Origin: Molanna angustata
Lineage: Eukaryota > Arthropoda > Insecta > Trichoptera > Molannidae
DNA: 64,000 nt
Assembly (NCBI GenBank): GCA_963576475.1
Contig: OY754986.1
Span: forward strand, 8,013,031 to 8,077,030
Direction: 5' to 3'
Under the pieces are notes generated by a model, which had not been told where the DNA came from, did not search any database, and saw only the letters and a program-made list of their open reading frames with translations. Position numbers and translations under genes: made by a program. This document shows, in pieces, positions 1 through 11,339 of the stretch (positions are counted from its first letter, which is position 1; every line of letters begins with the position of its first letter).

Positions 1-13
1 AATTAATAATAGT

Positions 14-245
14 AATAAAAATTTATAAAGCGCCGTTTAGTGATACAAGATCACTCCAAGGGCGCTGTAGCTTATTTGTTGGCTCTACGAAACAAGGCAG
101 TCTTAATAAGTTTACCGAATGTGTCAATGCTCTGAGCTCCACGTATGTCAAGAGGCAATTTATTCCATTTTAAAGGCCCGTTCACACTAAAACCGCGATC
201 ATAGTAAGCCGCCTTTTTGACTCTGTCCAATTCTTTTAAAGAGTT
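14..245 (-). mobile_element. LINE-L 3' end, C-terminal RT fragment (left half)
   Basis: Minus-strand 3' end of a 5'-truncated non-LTR retrotransposon. One frame reads WNKLPLDIRGAQSIDTF and ends FRRANK-stop at 72-74, which matches the usual C-terminal tail of CR1/L2/Jockey-type reverse transcriptases (an N-K-L-P motif followed by a short basic helix). Beyond the stop lie a 38-base hairpin (29-66) and an AT-rich tail with TAA-like repeats. The element resumes at 778 after a 532-bp insertion. Stops and frame changes show it is dead. The clade is inferred from motifs only. Confidence 0.75.
29..66 (-). repeat. Conserved 3'-UTR hairpin of LINE-L
   Basis: Inverted repeat with an outer stem AGCGCC/GGCGCT and an inner stem GTGATC/GATCAC. 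The same hairpin recurs at 41035-41072, 52954-52990 and 60087-60122, always next to the LINE-L 3' end. Many LINE reverse transcriptases recognise a 3'-UTR structure. That this hairpin does so is inference. Confidence 0.6.
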
Positions 246-777
246 CGAGGGAGATCGCGATCCACTTCCACGCCGGCGACGCTATAGAGCCCATTGGCCC
301 TGTTCACCACCGGACGCAGCCGCAACATCGGACAAACACAAAATATCCACCATCCATCGGGTTCAACCACTGCCCCCGAGAATCCAACCTCAAACGGCGG
401 GGCAACCGCTCAAGATCGGCAGCCGGGGCAAGCCCCTAGCACAACCGATCGAACGGAAGGGCTTGCCCCCGCACCCCTCGGTCCTCGTGTTGGCGTCCGA
501 AGGTTCCGCGGGCTAACACCGGGGGCATCCGACGCAATCATCACCTGTCAGATTTGACGTCTAGTTGTCAACACAGGATGTCTGACCCGACGTCTGCGCC
601 GGCGGTGTGCCCGAACCACACAACAACATTCGCCACAGTTTGACGATTAACTGCCGAGCGAGACTAGAGGCGTCCGTCCTGCTCTTCTCTAAGTACAGAA
701 TTGACGAGGGCACAACAGCGTCGGCCGCCCACCCCCGCCTTTACTGCCTAGGCCCTTAGAGCCGCAACCTAGGCCCT
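246..777 (+). mobile_element. GC-rich insertion inside LINE-L with 10-bp TSD
   Basis: A 532-bp GC-rich block inserted in LINE-L and flanked by TTAAAGAGTT at 236-245 and 778-787. LINE-L coding sequence continues across the two flanks. The first roughly 155 bases are nearly identical to 63801-63955 near the right edge of the window, where an upstream ATG opens the frame MEIEGDRDPLPRRRR. The copies then diverge into different bodies. A 12-bp direct repeat (cctaggccctta) marks its right end. It looks retroposed (target duplication), but I do not recognise the family; a SINE-like or LINE-5'-derived element is possible. Confidence 0.6.
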
Positions 778-958
778 TAAAGAGTTGGTACTCTGTGATT
801 CAGACGATCTCAGCGTAAGCTGCCTCCCCGATGGAACATTCCTCTGGCACAATTCCTGAATGTATTGTGGAGCCAAGTCGTTCAGAGCTTTAAACACCAT
901 CAGGCATACCTTATAGTCCACTCGTTCTGGACATCTCAACCAGTGCAGTTCGTATATT
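778..958 (-). mobile_element. LINE-L C-terminal RT fragment (right half)
   Basis: Minus-strand continuation of the element at 14-245. It reads ELHWLRCPERVDYKVC and then VFKALNDLAPQYIQEL, the classic 'LHWLPV..RI.YKV' and 'KALNGLAP.YL..L' motifs found near the C terminus of CR1/L2-type LINE polymerases. The upstream catalytic palm is absent, so this is a 5'-truncated copy. It abuts the (GAA)n tail of the RTE remnant at about 959-990. Confidence 0.75.
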
Positions 959-2111
959 GTATATAGTTTCTCTCTTCTTCTTCTTCTCAGCCCAATCCCG
1001 TCCACTCTTGGACGAAGGCCTCCTCCATCTCCTTCCACGCCACTCTATCCTGTGCTCTGAGCAACCAATTGGCACCAGCATTACGGCTGATGTCATCTCT
1101 CCATCTCATTGGCGGTCTTCCAACACCTCTGACTGTCGTTCTCGGTCTCCAAGCCAACACTTTTCTTGGCCATCGGTCTTCGGGGTATCTAGCCACGTGG
1201 CCCGCCCATCTCCACTTCAGGGTAAGAATGCGGTAGACGACATCTTTATTCTTTCCCTGATGGTGTCATTTCGCACCCTGTCTCTCAAACTTAATCCTAA
1301 CATGGCTCTTTCCATGGCTCTTTGGGTGACTCTTAGTTTTTCAGCACTTTTCTGTCATTGTCATAGTCTCCAAGCCATAAGTAGCTACTGGCAGTACACA
1401 GGTCTCATTTACCTTCCGTTTCAGGTTGATGGGAATTTGGGGATTTTTGAAGATGTGGGCTAATTTCCTAAAGGCTGCCCAACTTAGTCCAATTCGCCTC
1501 TTTATTTCGGCCGTTTGGTTTTCTTGACCAATTTTCATAATGTGTCCCAAATAGACATACTCTTGGACATTTTCAATCAAGATCCCATCCACCGTGATCT
1601 GAGATCCAGCTGTGCCCATCACCTTTGTTTTTGCCATATTCATGTTCAGTCCAACAACTTTGGATGCCTCATTTATTTCATTTAGCATTTCAGTTAGTTC
1701 TTTAGGGTCGTTGCTTATAATGACTATGTCATCAGCGAACCGCAACTGGCTTAGATATCTGCCATCTAGACATATGCCCTTGGACTCCCAATTTAGATTT
1801 TTAAAAGCGTATTCTAATGCCAGTGTAAAGAGTTTTGGTGATATTGTATCTCCCTGTCGGATTCCTCTTTTAATCTGTATTTTATCTGTTGTCCAATCTT
1901 CATTTAATTTCACTTGGATAGTAGCATTCTTGTAAATAGTTTCAATCAGGGTGGTATATCTAGAATCTATGCGTGCTTGATCCATCGCTGCTATTATGGC
2001 CCATGTTTCAATGGAGTCAAATGCTTTTTGGTAGTCGACGAATCCCATGCATAATGGAATGTTGTACTCGGCGCTTTTTTCAATCAGTGAACGTACAGAA
2101 TGTATATGATC
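959..2111 (-). mobile_element. RTE-clade LINE remnant (palm to C terminus)
   Basis: Minus-strand non-LTR retrotransposon, truncated at its 5' end near 2111. The main frame (2048-1341, 235 codons) carries DYQKAFDSIE (RT motif A), GIRQGDTISPKLF (motif B), LRFADDIVII (motif C, catalytic FADD intact) and EYVYLGH. A frameshift near 1340 separates it from the tail at 1196-987, which reads RPPMRWRDDI and WKEMEEAFVQEW, typical of RTE-like insect polymerases. A short (GAA)n stretch near 964-990 marks the 3' end. The endonuclease is missing, so it is inactive. Confidence 0.88.
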
Positions 2112-2214
2112 AATTATATTATAAAAGTATATATTATATTGTTACAATTATAAAAGTTTATTGTTTAGGTGTGCGTGTGCGTCATTGTATGTTAACGTAA
2201 AGTAGTTTATTTAA

Positions 2215-2455
2215 CTAGAGTCTACAATCTGAATCTACCCGTTTGCATTCTGTTTCCGGTTGGCTCTCTGATTGGTTGAGATCTCGTTGTATTAAGTCAA
2301 ATGAGCTGTGAAATTTTATATTAAATGCGAAAAATTAAAAGAATATCATATATTTAATTTATAATAATTTATAATTCAATTTATAAAGCAACTCGCTCAC
2401 GCGAGTCGCTATTATCATTATACACAAACTTAAACCTAACCTAAGAATGCAGAAA
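2215..2455. repeat. Dispersed repeat with ACTCGC palindrome (copy 1)
   Basis: About 240 bp that reappears as the reverse complement at 56395-56645. The shared core is TTATAAAGCAACTCGC followed by the palindrome ACTCGCTCACGCGAGT. The core also occurs at about 27348-27372 and 39310-39335. No reading frame; probably a non-autonomous element. Confidence 0.6.
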
Positions 2456-2492
2456 AGAAACTCAGGGGCTAGACGCTACGGTTTATTTATCA

Positions 2493-2949
2493 CTATCTTG
2501 TCTGTTTTTTTACCCACTTTTTTAATCCACATTTAAAGTTGTTTATATTTGTAGTTTTCTTCAATTCAATTGGAAGCAAATTGAAAATTTTTACTCCAAG
2601 GAAATGAAAATTCATAAGTCGACTTGGTTCTCGGTATCTGTATATTTGCTTGTCTAGTATAAGGCAACTATAAAAGTAGTCATTATTGGTGAACGTTGCG
2701 CAAGCGCATAAATTCATCACGAAAACCAGCGGATGACAGGTCGTAGGCCCTGAAGGTGCCTTGAGTTCCTGGTTCTTCTATAATATCCTTCGTCTCTATT
2801 GAGATGTTAAAAAGTTTGTCAATAAAAATAATATTATCGTCTCGTTTACTCAGTACCCAGCATTCACCTCCGTACACAAGTACTATGCGCATCGAATAAT
2901 ATAATGATGTATTCAATAGTTTGGATTTGTTTGGTGATAACATAACCAA
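2493..2949 (-). mobile_element. Degenerate LINE C-terminal fragments with a foldback-arm piece
   Basis: Two minus-strand frames. The frame at 2493-2720 reads FHFLGVKIFNLLPIELK, the C-terminal 'G.KIFN.LP' motif of LINE polymerases. The frame at 2683-2949 reads VYGGECWVLSKRDD, the thumb-region 'YG.E.W.L.K.D' motif. Between them (about 2688-2812) lies sequence matching the arm of the foldback element at 55435-55969, including the GTAGGCCCTG stretch. This suggests LINE remnants joined or interrupted by a foldback fragment. Boundaries are uncertain. Confidence 0.55.
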
Positions 2950-3317
2950 ACTTTCAGCAATTTGAGTTGTCAGAAGTATGAACCCTCCGACTTGGAATGC
3001 CTTTCAAGTTTGATTCTTTCCTGTTTCTTCTTGATGTTTTATACTAATTCTACTTTTTCTTCTTGTAGTTGGTTTTGGATACATGTACTTTTTTCAGAAA
3101 GTGTGCCTCTCCCGCAGGCCCTTCTGTGACGCCCAGCTACACATCTCTCCTTCTCAATTATTTTGGCAATCCTCAGCTATTTCAAATTATAAAAACAATA
3201 TAAATCCAATAACAGCATCCATCTTTTTTTTGTAATAAAGAGTTAAAATCAAATTAAAAATCTAAATGTTTGTTGAACGTGAACGAAAACCCGTGGCTAT
3301 CGTCTATTGTATGAAAT
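2950..3317. other. Unassigned AT-rich spacer
   Basis: No coding signal or repeat recognised, apart from a first partial satellite-like stretch after about 3316. Confidence 0.4.
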
Positions 3318-5954
3318 ATTTTCTTGCTATGTAACATACATATGTAGTTATTCGTAAGGCGATGGAAAGAACAATTAGTGGGAGAGATGATATTATATTT
3401 TCTTGCTTTGTAACATACATATGTAGTTATTCGTAAGGCGATGGAAAGAACAATTAGTGGGAGAGATGATATTATATTTTCTTGCTATGTAACATACATA
3501 CATATGTAGTTATTCGTAAGGCGATGGAAAGAACAATTAGTGGGAGAGATGATATTATATTTTCTTGCTATGTAACATACATATGTAGTTATTCGTAAGG
3601 CGATGGAAAGAACAATTAGTGGGAGAGATGATATTATATTTTCTCTACATATTCGTAAGGCGATGGAAAGAACAATTAGTGGGAGAGATGATATTATATT
3701 TTCTTGCTATGTAACATACATATGTAGTTATTCGTAAGGCGATGGAAAGAACAATTAGTGGGAGAGATGATATTATATTTTCTTGCTATGTAACATACAT
3801 ACATATGTAGTTATTCGTAAGGCGATGGAAAGAACAATTAGTGGGAGAGATGATATTATATTTTCTTGCTATGTAACATACATATGTAGTTATTCGTAAG
3901 GCGATGGAAAGAACAATTAGTGGGAGAGATGATATTATATTTTCTTGCTATGTAACTTACATATGTAGTTATTCGTAAGGCGATGGAAAGAACAATTAGT
4001 GGGAGAGATGATATTATATTTTCTTGCTATGTAACATACATACATATGTAGTTATTCGTAAGGCGATGGAAAGAACAATTAGTGGGAGAGATGATATTAT
4101 ATTTTCTTGCTATGTAACATACATACATATGTAGTTATTCGTAAGGCGATGGAAAGAACAATTAGTGGGAGAGATGATATTATATTTTCTTGCTATGTAA
4201 CATACATATGTAGTTATTCGTAAGGCGATGGAAAGAACAATTAGTGGGAGAGATGATATTATATTTTCTTGCTATGTAACATACATATGTAGTTATTCGT
4301 AAGGCGATGGAAAGAACAATTAGTGGGAGAGATGATATTATATTTTCTTGCTATGTAACATACATATGTAGTTATTCGTAAGGCGATGGAAAGAACAATT
4401 AGTGGGAGAGATGATATTATATTTTCTCTACATATTCGTAAGGCGATGGAAAGAACAATTAGTGGGAGAGATGATATTATATTTTCTCTACATATTCGTA
4501 AGGCGATGGAAAGAACAATTAGTGGGAGAGATGATATTATATTTTCTCTACATATTCGTAAGGCGATGGAAAGAACAATTAGTGGGAGAGATGATATTAT
4601 ATTTTCTTGCTATGTAACATACATATGTAGTTATTCGTAAGGCGATGGAAAGAACAATTAGTGGGAGAGATGATATTATATTTTCTTGCTATGTAACATA
4701 CATACATATGTAGTTATTCGTAAGGCGATGGAAAGAACAATTAGTGGGAGAGATGATATTATATTTTCTTGCTATGTAACATACATATGTAGTTATTCGT
4801 AAGGCGATGGAAAGAACAATTAGTGGGAGAGATGATATTATATTTTCTTGCTATGTAACATACATACATATGTAGTTATTCGTAAGGCGATGGAAAGAAC
4901 AATTAGTGGGAGAGATGATATTATATTTTCTTGCTATGTAACATACATATGTAGTTATTCGTAAGGCGATGGAAAGAACAATTAGTGGGAGAGATGATAT
5001 TATATTTTCTTGCTATGTAACATACATACATATGTAGTTATTCGTAAGGCGATGGAAAGAACAATTAGTGGGAGAGATGATATTATATTTTCTTGCTATG
5101 TAACATACATATGTAGTTATTCGTAAGGCGATGGAAAGAACAATTAGTGGGAGAGATGATATTATATTTTCTTGCTATGTAACATACATATGTAGTTATT
5201 CGTAAGGCGATGGAAAGAACAATTAGTGGGAGAGATGATATTATATTTTCTTGCTATGTAACATACATATGTAGTTATTCGTAAGGCGATGGAAAGAACA
5301 ATTAGTGGGAGAGATGATATTATATTTTCTTGCTATGTAACATACATATGTAGTTATTCGTAAGGCGATGGAAAGAACAATTAGTGGGAGAGATGATATT
5401 ATATTTTCTTGCTATGTAACATACATATGTAGTTATTCGTAAGGCGATGGAAAGAACAATTAGTGGGAGAGATGATATTATATTTTCTTGCTATGTAACA
5501 TACATATGTAGTTATTCGTAAGGCGATGGAAAGAACAATTAGTGGGAGAGATGATATTATATTTTCTCTACATATTCGTAAGGCGATGGAAAGAACAATT
5601 AGTGGGAGAGATGATATTATATTTTCTTGCTATGTAACATACATATGTAGTTATTCGTAAGGCGATGGAAAGAACAATTAGTGGGAGAGATGATATTATA
5701 TTTTCTCTACATATTCGTAAGGCGATGGAAAGAACAATTAGTGGGAGAGATGATATTATATTTTCTCTACATATTCGTAAGGCGATGGAAAGAACAATTA
5801 GTGGGAGAGATGATATTATATTTTCTCTACATATTCGTAAGGCGATGGAAAGAACAATTAGTGGGAGAGATGATATTATATTTTCTCTACATATTCGTAA
5901 GGCGATGGAAAGAACAATTAGTGGGAGAGATGATATTATATTTTCTCTACATAC
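3318..5954 (+). repeat. Satellite array, about 35 units of 60/79/83 bp
   Basis: Head-to-tail array whose core reads CGTAAGGCGATGGAAAGAAC and then AATTAGTGGGAGAGATGATA. I count 35 copies of GCGATGGAAAG. Three length forms occur: 79 bp, 83 bp (one extra ACAT) and 60 bp (the TTGCTATGTAAC...TAG part replaced by TCTACATATT). The 60-bp forms cluster near 3650, 4430-4580, 5570 and 5700-5953. Units are nearly identical, which implies recent amplification or gene conversion. Open frames in the 60-bp stretches exist only because 60 is divisible by three. Confidence 0.95.
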
Positions 5955-6056
5955 GAAGTAAATAGGTAGTTCGGAATGTCATTTCGTTTTTTTTTTATAT
6001 TTTAAATTGAAAAAAAAAACAATTGCATGTCACGGGATCATGAACGGTCGAATCAT

Positions 6057-6699
6057 GGGGGCAAGCCTGTTCCAACCGGCGAAATCAAAACCCTTGTGAT
6101 TACCCATATCATGGATATAATAATCATATCTAACAAACTATGCAAACAACACTTTTATTAACCGCAGCTGCAATATGTACAATAACCTTAATCATAAGCC
6201 AGATATTTTTAACAATAGCCTACATTCATTAAAAAAACAACTAACATCAATATTATAATGAATACTTTATGTACCAAATTGTACAATTTTTGGTATGTCC
6301 AATACTGTATTAATATGACAACTCACCCTTTCCTCCTCTCCTACCTTTCTTCATGTCCCACCCTCGCTTCATAAAATACACACACACACACACACATACA
6401 CACACATCACAATTGTACACTTACACCACACTTTTGTCTTTGACTTTGTACTGAATTGTCTTTATTATGTATATTAATCTGTGGAACAATGTAATTGGCT
6501 TACTTTCCTGATTGTTATTTTTTTTATTAATGTAAAACATGTAACAGCTGTTTTGTTTCCCAAAATAAAATAAATAAATAAATATCTAGTTCTATGTATG
6601 ACACCTAAAGATATTATAGAACTCCATATAATAATTATATCCATTATATGGGTAATCTTGAGGGTTATGATTTCGCCGGTTGGACCAGACTTGCCCCCT
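6057..6699. mobile_element. Non-autonomous TIR element (GGGGGCAAG family), copy 1
   Basis: Inverted ends start GGGGGCAAGCCTG on the left and end CAGACTTGCCCCC on the right. The inverted arms run about 80 bp (CCGGCGAAATC against GATTTCGCCGG; TTACCCATAT against ATATGGGTAA). A second copy lies at 43200-43522. It is longer here because a LINE 3' end is nested at 6133-6581. No transposase. The superfamily cannot be set because no clear TSD is visible. Confidence 0.7.
6133..6581 (+). mobile_element. LINE-N 3' end nested in a TIR element
   Basis: A C-terminal frame reads NHKPDIFNNSLHSLKKQL then TSIL-stop, matching the C terminus of the LINE at 32140-33262 (FFNTYFHKFKNELTSI). It is followed by a 3' UTR with a (CA)n run at about 6378-6410 and a tail of AATAAATAAATAAAT. 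ATATCTA at 6126-6132 and 6582-6588 is a likely 7-bp target duplication. Severely 5'-truncated. Confidence 0.7.
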
Positions 6700-6845
6700 A
6701 GATAAATTCAATATCTCAGAGTTGTCAGGAGTATTAATAAATCTTATCAGCTTCTACTGAACATGGTGCAAATTATAAAACAAAATTTCGCAAAAAAGTT
6801 ATGGCAGTCGCGTTCTGTTAATACATCTTTCTCATACACATCGAG

Positions 6846-7613
6846 TATTTTTACTCCTCACTACCCCAAGAGGATATAGTTGGGAGTAATAAATTCGCAA
6901 TTTTTAAGTTTTTTTTTTATTTCTGATTATCAACTAGTACTTAATTTACTTTCCGTGTCCAAGATCATCAATCTTTATTATGTCCTATTCTGATTCGTCT
7001 TAATTTATCCGTCTGAATTTTAGTATATGAGAAATATCAAAAGGTTGACTGCATTTATACGGAACTCATTACGACACACCGCGCGGATAAAATCCTTTTA
7101 TTTATAGACGTTTTCGTACTCTAAAACGAATCAGAATAGGACATAATATTGTGTCCCTCCAGTAATTTACAGCCATATTAGCTAGTATCATGCTGAGATA
7201 TTATTCTGAAAGTTTCATCACAATATATCTGTGTGTGTGCTATGTACTATACTATATAGCCTGTTTATTTCACTTTACTCATCCGAGTCAAATTTTTCCA
7301 AATCTGTATATCTAATACTCGCTTAGACCCCATTAGATTTTGAAGGATATTTTTTTAACTGTCAAATATTTTAAAGTGACCCCAAGATCAGAAAACTTAA
7401 AATAACATATTTTTATATACAAATTTCTTAAAAGGCACATCACATTCATAAAATGGCATTGAAGAATTATCAAGTTTTCGTAATAAAATATTTAAATAAA
7501 AATAATTTAACAAACTCATTTCATGAAAATACTGAAGAATTACTATACAAAATTTTAAAACTTTTTGGTGTGACTTGGTATTGAGGGTATATCGTTGGCC
7601 ACAACCTACTTGT
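6846..7613 (-). mobile_element. GW-family repeat, copy GW1-C
   Basis: Begins TTTTTACTCCTCACTA and ends near TTGGCCACAACCTACTTG. Related copies lie at 17936-18612 (opposite orientation) and 19563-20126 (same orientation). The shared ends are AAACGAGTGGGTTGTGGCC on one side and GAGTAAAAATT on the other. AT-rich with no coding capacity. Superfamily unknown; no clean TSD seen. Confidence 0.65.
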
Positions 7614-7768
7614 TTTTTTTTCTAGCAATGCCTTATTATTTTTAATAATTAGTTATTAGTTGTAAATACTAAAAGAACCACTAAGCTTAATATCCAATGT
7701 ATAAGTATATTGTCACTGTAAGATAGTAAAAACCTAGCCCTAGAACAGGGTTTCCTAGTTGGACAGCA
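7614..7768. other. Unassigned spacer
   Basis: AT-rich; nothing recognised. Confidence 0.3.
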
Positions 7769-8545
7769 TTAATCTTATTATAATCTTATTATCAAAGACA
7801 ATGGTCTTTGAAAAGAGTGAAAGCAGAACAGCGTGTAAAGTAAGAGTAGTGAACGAATGGCTTGAGCAAGTCGACGAATATGTATACTTGGGAAGCATAT
7901 TTCAACGGAACGGACGACTCGATAAAGAGATCGAAAGAAGAGTTATGGCAGGAAACAGAGTGAATGGAGCACTAAGACCAATTATGAATGATCGCAACAT
8001 ATCAAAGGATGCCAAAGTTGCCATTCATAACGCCATCGTAGTGCCAACCCTGACGTATGCAAGTGAAACCTGGACATGGCAGAAGACGCATGAAAGTAGA
8101 ATAAATGCAGTTGAAATGAGATCGTTAAGAAGGATTTGTAATAGAACAATGTATGACCGGGTAAGAAACGAGGATATAAGGAAAGAATGTAAGATTAAGA
8201 AAGATGTCATTACTAGAATGAAAGTAAACACATTGAGATGGTTTGGTCACATGGGGAGAATGAATGAGGAGCGCCTGACGAAGAAAATATACAGAGCGGA
8301 AAGGAATGGAATGAGAGGTCGGGGACGCCCAAGAAAGGGATGGCACGACCATGTGAACGAAATTTTGAAAGACGGAAATGTTAGAAGTGTGAGCAATAGA
8401 CGAACATGTATGAGACGATGCATGAATGTGGACGAGGCGAGGGATGCGTGCCAGGATAGAAAAATGTGGCGTTCGGTTCTCTCTGCCTACCCCGCAAGGG
8501 ACATGGCGTGATGGTATGTATCTATGTATGTATGTATAATAATAT
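7769..8545 (+). mobile_element. LINE-M C-terminal fragment with (ATGT)n tail
   Basis: A 5'-truncated LINE in one open frame to 8511. Visible motifs are DEYVYLGSIFQRNGRLDKEI (post-palm YLGS motif), TLTYASETWTW (thumb YxSE.W), LRWFGHMGRM and GRGRPRKGWHDHV, a tail typical of RTE-like polymerases. The catalytic FADD region is missing. The 3' end is a short ATGTATGT tail. Other copies: 26107-26765, 53210-53531 plus 54992-55325, and 56875-57770 (minus). This copy is the best-preserved C terminus and supplies the empty-site comparison for the HEL1 insertion at 53532. Confidence 0.88.
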
Positions 8546-8857
8546 GTAATTTAATATACTTTTGTCAATATATTAGGGTAGTGTTTTCGCAAGATGTCTT
8601 ATCTTTCTTTTGCCATCCAATTCCTAATATTCTTCCCATTCCTTCTACCTTTTATCTAGAATTAGAACATTCCTAGATGTCTCAGTGAGTGTTTACATTT
8701 CCTCTTGTTTATGCTATACAACTTTATTGTTATTTCTGTAAACTTGATTGGTCCATAAATTTAGAACCTAAATATTTTTGTAATACTTGTTATGAAGTCT
8801 GTGTTTACAAAATAAAATTAAAAAATTATGTATATATACTGTTGACTGTTTATTTAT
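8546..8857. other. Unassigned AT-rich spacer
   Basis: No coding signal seen. AATAAAATTAAAAAATTAT near 8810-8830 may be a retroelement 3' tail. Confidence 0.3.
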
Positions 8858-9437
8858 TTGGTGTATAATTACAATATGAATGGTTCAATGTTAGCCCGGA
8901 TTTACGAACTAAAAGACCTTGGAGTTGTATTTGATGCAAAATTAACCTTTGCTCAACATATAACATCAGGTTCTACCAAATGCTGTCAACTGCTGGGCTT
9001 CACAATTCGCCATGGAATATACTTTTTGAACTATGTAGCATTGAAAAATATTTTCAACTGTATGGTACGTACCAAATTGGAGTACGGAAGCGTAGTTTGG
9101 GCGTCCTACCAAAGAAAATATTCTGATATGTTGGAGCAAATTCAGAAAAAGTTCATGGGGTACCTGTACATGCGGATGCACAGAGTATATCCGACATACA
9201 TGCACTACCCAGAACTTTTGACGTCCTGTTCTTATATGAGTCTTGAAAGTAGGCGTGATTACGCACTTCTATTGACAGGCTTCAAGATTTTCAACAATCT
9301 TATTGATTGTCCAGAACTGCTAGAAGGCTATGGCCTATTGTACCGCCCAACTACATAAGAGGTAAAGGACACAATCTTCTGAACGTCCCTCATTCCAGAA
9401 CGGATGTTGTGACTCGCAGCACTCTGGTGCATATTAG
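8858..9437 (+). mobile_element. Jockey/CR1-like LINE fragment (thumb region)
   Basis: An open frame of 166 codons reads KDLGVVFDAKLTFAQHI, the 'KDLGV.FD..L.F..H' motif after the catalytic palm, then RTKLEYGSVVWASYQ and LLLTGFKIFNNLIDCPEL, standard Jockey/CR1-type C-terminal motifs. A second frame continues with GHNLLNVPHSRTDVV. No FADD box and no endonuclease, so truncated. It runs directly into the 98-bp satellite at about 9438. Confidence 0.82.
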
Positions 9438-9936
9438 CAGCTGTCGTGTGATTACATTGGAATATAGGGCGCTTCAAATCGTACCTTAAACAGAGATAGC
9501 CGTCATCGAACCGCATATCACACTATAATTGGCAGCAGCTGTCGTATGATTACATTGGAATATAGGGCGCTTCAAATCGTACCTTTAACAGAGATAGCCG
9601 TCACCGAACCGCATATCACACTATAATTGGCAGCAGCTGTCGTGTGATTACATTGGAATATAGGGCGCTTCAAATCGTACCTTAAACAGAGATAGCCGTC
9701 ATCGAACCGCATATCACACTATAATTGGCAGCAGCTGTCGTATGATTACATTGGAATATAGGGCGCTTCAAATCGTACCTTTAACAGAGATAGCCGTCAC
9801 CGAACCGCATATCACACTATAATTGGCAGCAGCTGTCGTGTGATTACATTGGAATATAGGGCGCTTCAAATCGTACCTTAAACAGAGATAGCCGTCATCG
9901 AACCGCATATCACACTATAATTGGCAGCAGCTGTCG
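9438..9936 (+). repeat. 98-bp satellite, dimeric higher-order array
   Basis: Five full units of about 98-99 bp and the start of a sixth, containing TTACATTGGAATATAGGGCG and CGAACCGCATATCACACTA. Two unit types alternate: A (CGTGTG, ACCTTAAAC, GTCATCG) and B (CGTATG, ACCTTTAAC, GTCACCG), in the order A-B-A-B-A-(B). The array is broken by LINE-N and resumes at 11340. Confidence 0.92.
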
Positions 9937-11339
9937 TATTTATTTATTTATTTATTTTCAATTTACGGTTTGATAACCTTTTACACATACAAGTATACAT
10001 AATATATTAAAAACAACAGAATTTAAAAAAAAAACAAATAAAAACAAACAAATATACAAAACGAAAATAAAAAATGAATAACAATATAAAAAAGGTGAAA
10101 ACATGTAAAAATATGTAAAAAATAATGAAAAACATTAAAAAAAAAATATTTAAAAAATAATGAAAAACACTTAAAAAAAAAAAATATGTAAAAAAAAAAA
10201 AAACATGCGAGAAACATTCAAAAATATGTAAAAAAATAAACAAAAAACATGTAAAAATATGTAAAAAAAATAAACAAAATACATTAAAAAATAATGAAAA
10301 TCATGTAACAAATATGTAAAAAATATGTAAAAAATAAATAAAAAGCATGCAAAAATATGTAAATAAACAATGAAGAACATGTTAAAAATATGAAAAAAAA
10401 AGTAAACATACATGCAAAAATTAATACAGGAAAAAAGAAATGAGAAAAGTAGTTTAAAAACCGACAAAATAATCTAATGTTTGGTCTCATTAACAAGTGC
10501 AGTGTATAGGCAACTTCTATAGATGCCGATCGAGTCATTAAATATATCTGTGTATTGTGCATACTGGTTCCCCAAACTATGCAGTCTTTGCAAGGTTGAA
10601 TTAGCCCGGTATACGCTAGTGTTAGTATGACAATAAAATGGCGCGGTACTGCGTGTGACCAGGGACGGCACCCGCAAATTTATAGCACTGAGCAAGTAAG
10701 GGGTGTCAGTATGCGAGTTTAATATTTTAAATAAAAATAACAGATCTGCTAAAATTCTTCTCTGTGACAGTGGCAATAAATTGGTTAGCTTCATAAGACT
10801 GTTATAATTTATATAATCAATCGGTATTCCAAGTTTAAAATTAATAAACCTAAGAAATTTTCTCTGAACTTTTTCCAAAGTATTAATATGAATAGAATAA
10901 CAAGGAGACCAAACAGTGGAATTATATTCAAGGTGGCTTCTAACAAGAGTTTTATATAATAAAGACAAAGTAAAAATATTAGTGAAAGCATTTGATACTC
11001 GCAATACAAATCCAAGCATCTGTAGAGCTCTGTCATGAATGTTGTTGATGTGTTTTATAAACGAGAGTTTTGTATCAAATGTCACCCCAAGATCTTTCAC
11101 TTCAGCTGTTCTAAGTAGAACATTGTTGTTCAATGTATATTTATTAAGAATCGGTGATTTAATTTTATAAAATGAAATAACTTGACATTTGTTAATATTC
11201 AGATTCAACTTATTAGAAAGGCACCAATCATACAAAGTATCCAGATTTCGCTGTAATATCAAACAGTCATTCAAATCTTTGATCTTCCGGAAAAGTTTTA
11301 AATCGTCAGCAAAAAGAAGAACCTTTACATCGTCGATTA
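9937..11339 (-). mobile_element. LINE-N: Jockey/CR1-like RT fragment with A-rich 3' UTR
   Basis: A minus-strand LINE inserted in the 98-bp satellite. The frame from about 11340 down to 10474 contains VLLFADDLKLFRKI (motif C, FADD intact), KDLGVTFDTKLSFIKHI, LVRSHLEYNSTVWSP and LEKVQRKFLRFINF, as in Jockey/CR1-type polymerases. Motifs A and B and the endonuclease are missing (5' truncation). The 3' UTR (10473-9937) is very A-rich on the plus strand and ends in (AAAT)n just past a small GGTT...AACC hairpin. The related copy at 32140-33262 is in the opposite orientation. Confidence 0.88.

Noticed and set aside
3318..5954. CRISPR-like regular repeats
   Set aside because: Whole units are repeated with no unique spacers, and the genome is eukaryotic.
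4386..5965. 20-residue repeat proteins (MERTISGRDD...)
   Set aside because: 60-bp satellite units read in frame; no start context or other coding signal, and the other units break the frame.
10007..10467. Phenylalanine-rich minus-strand frames
   Set aside because: A-rich 3' UTR of LINE-N; low complexity.
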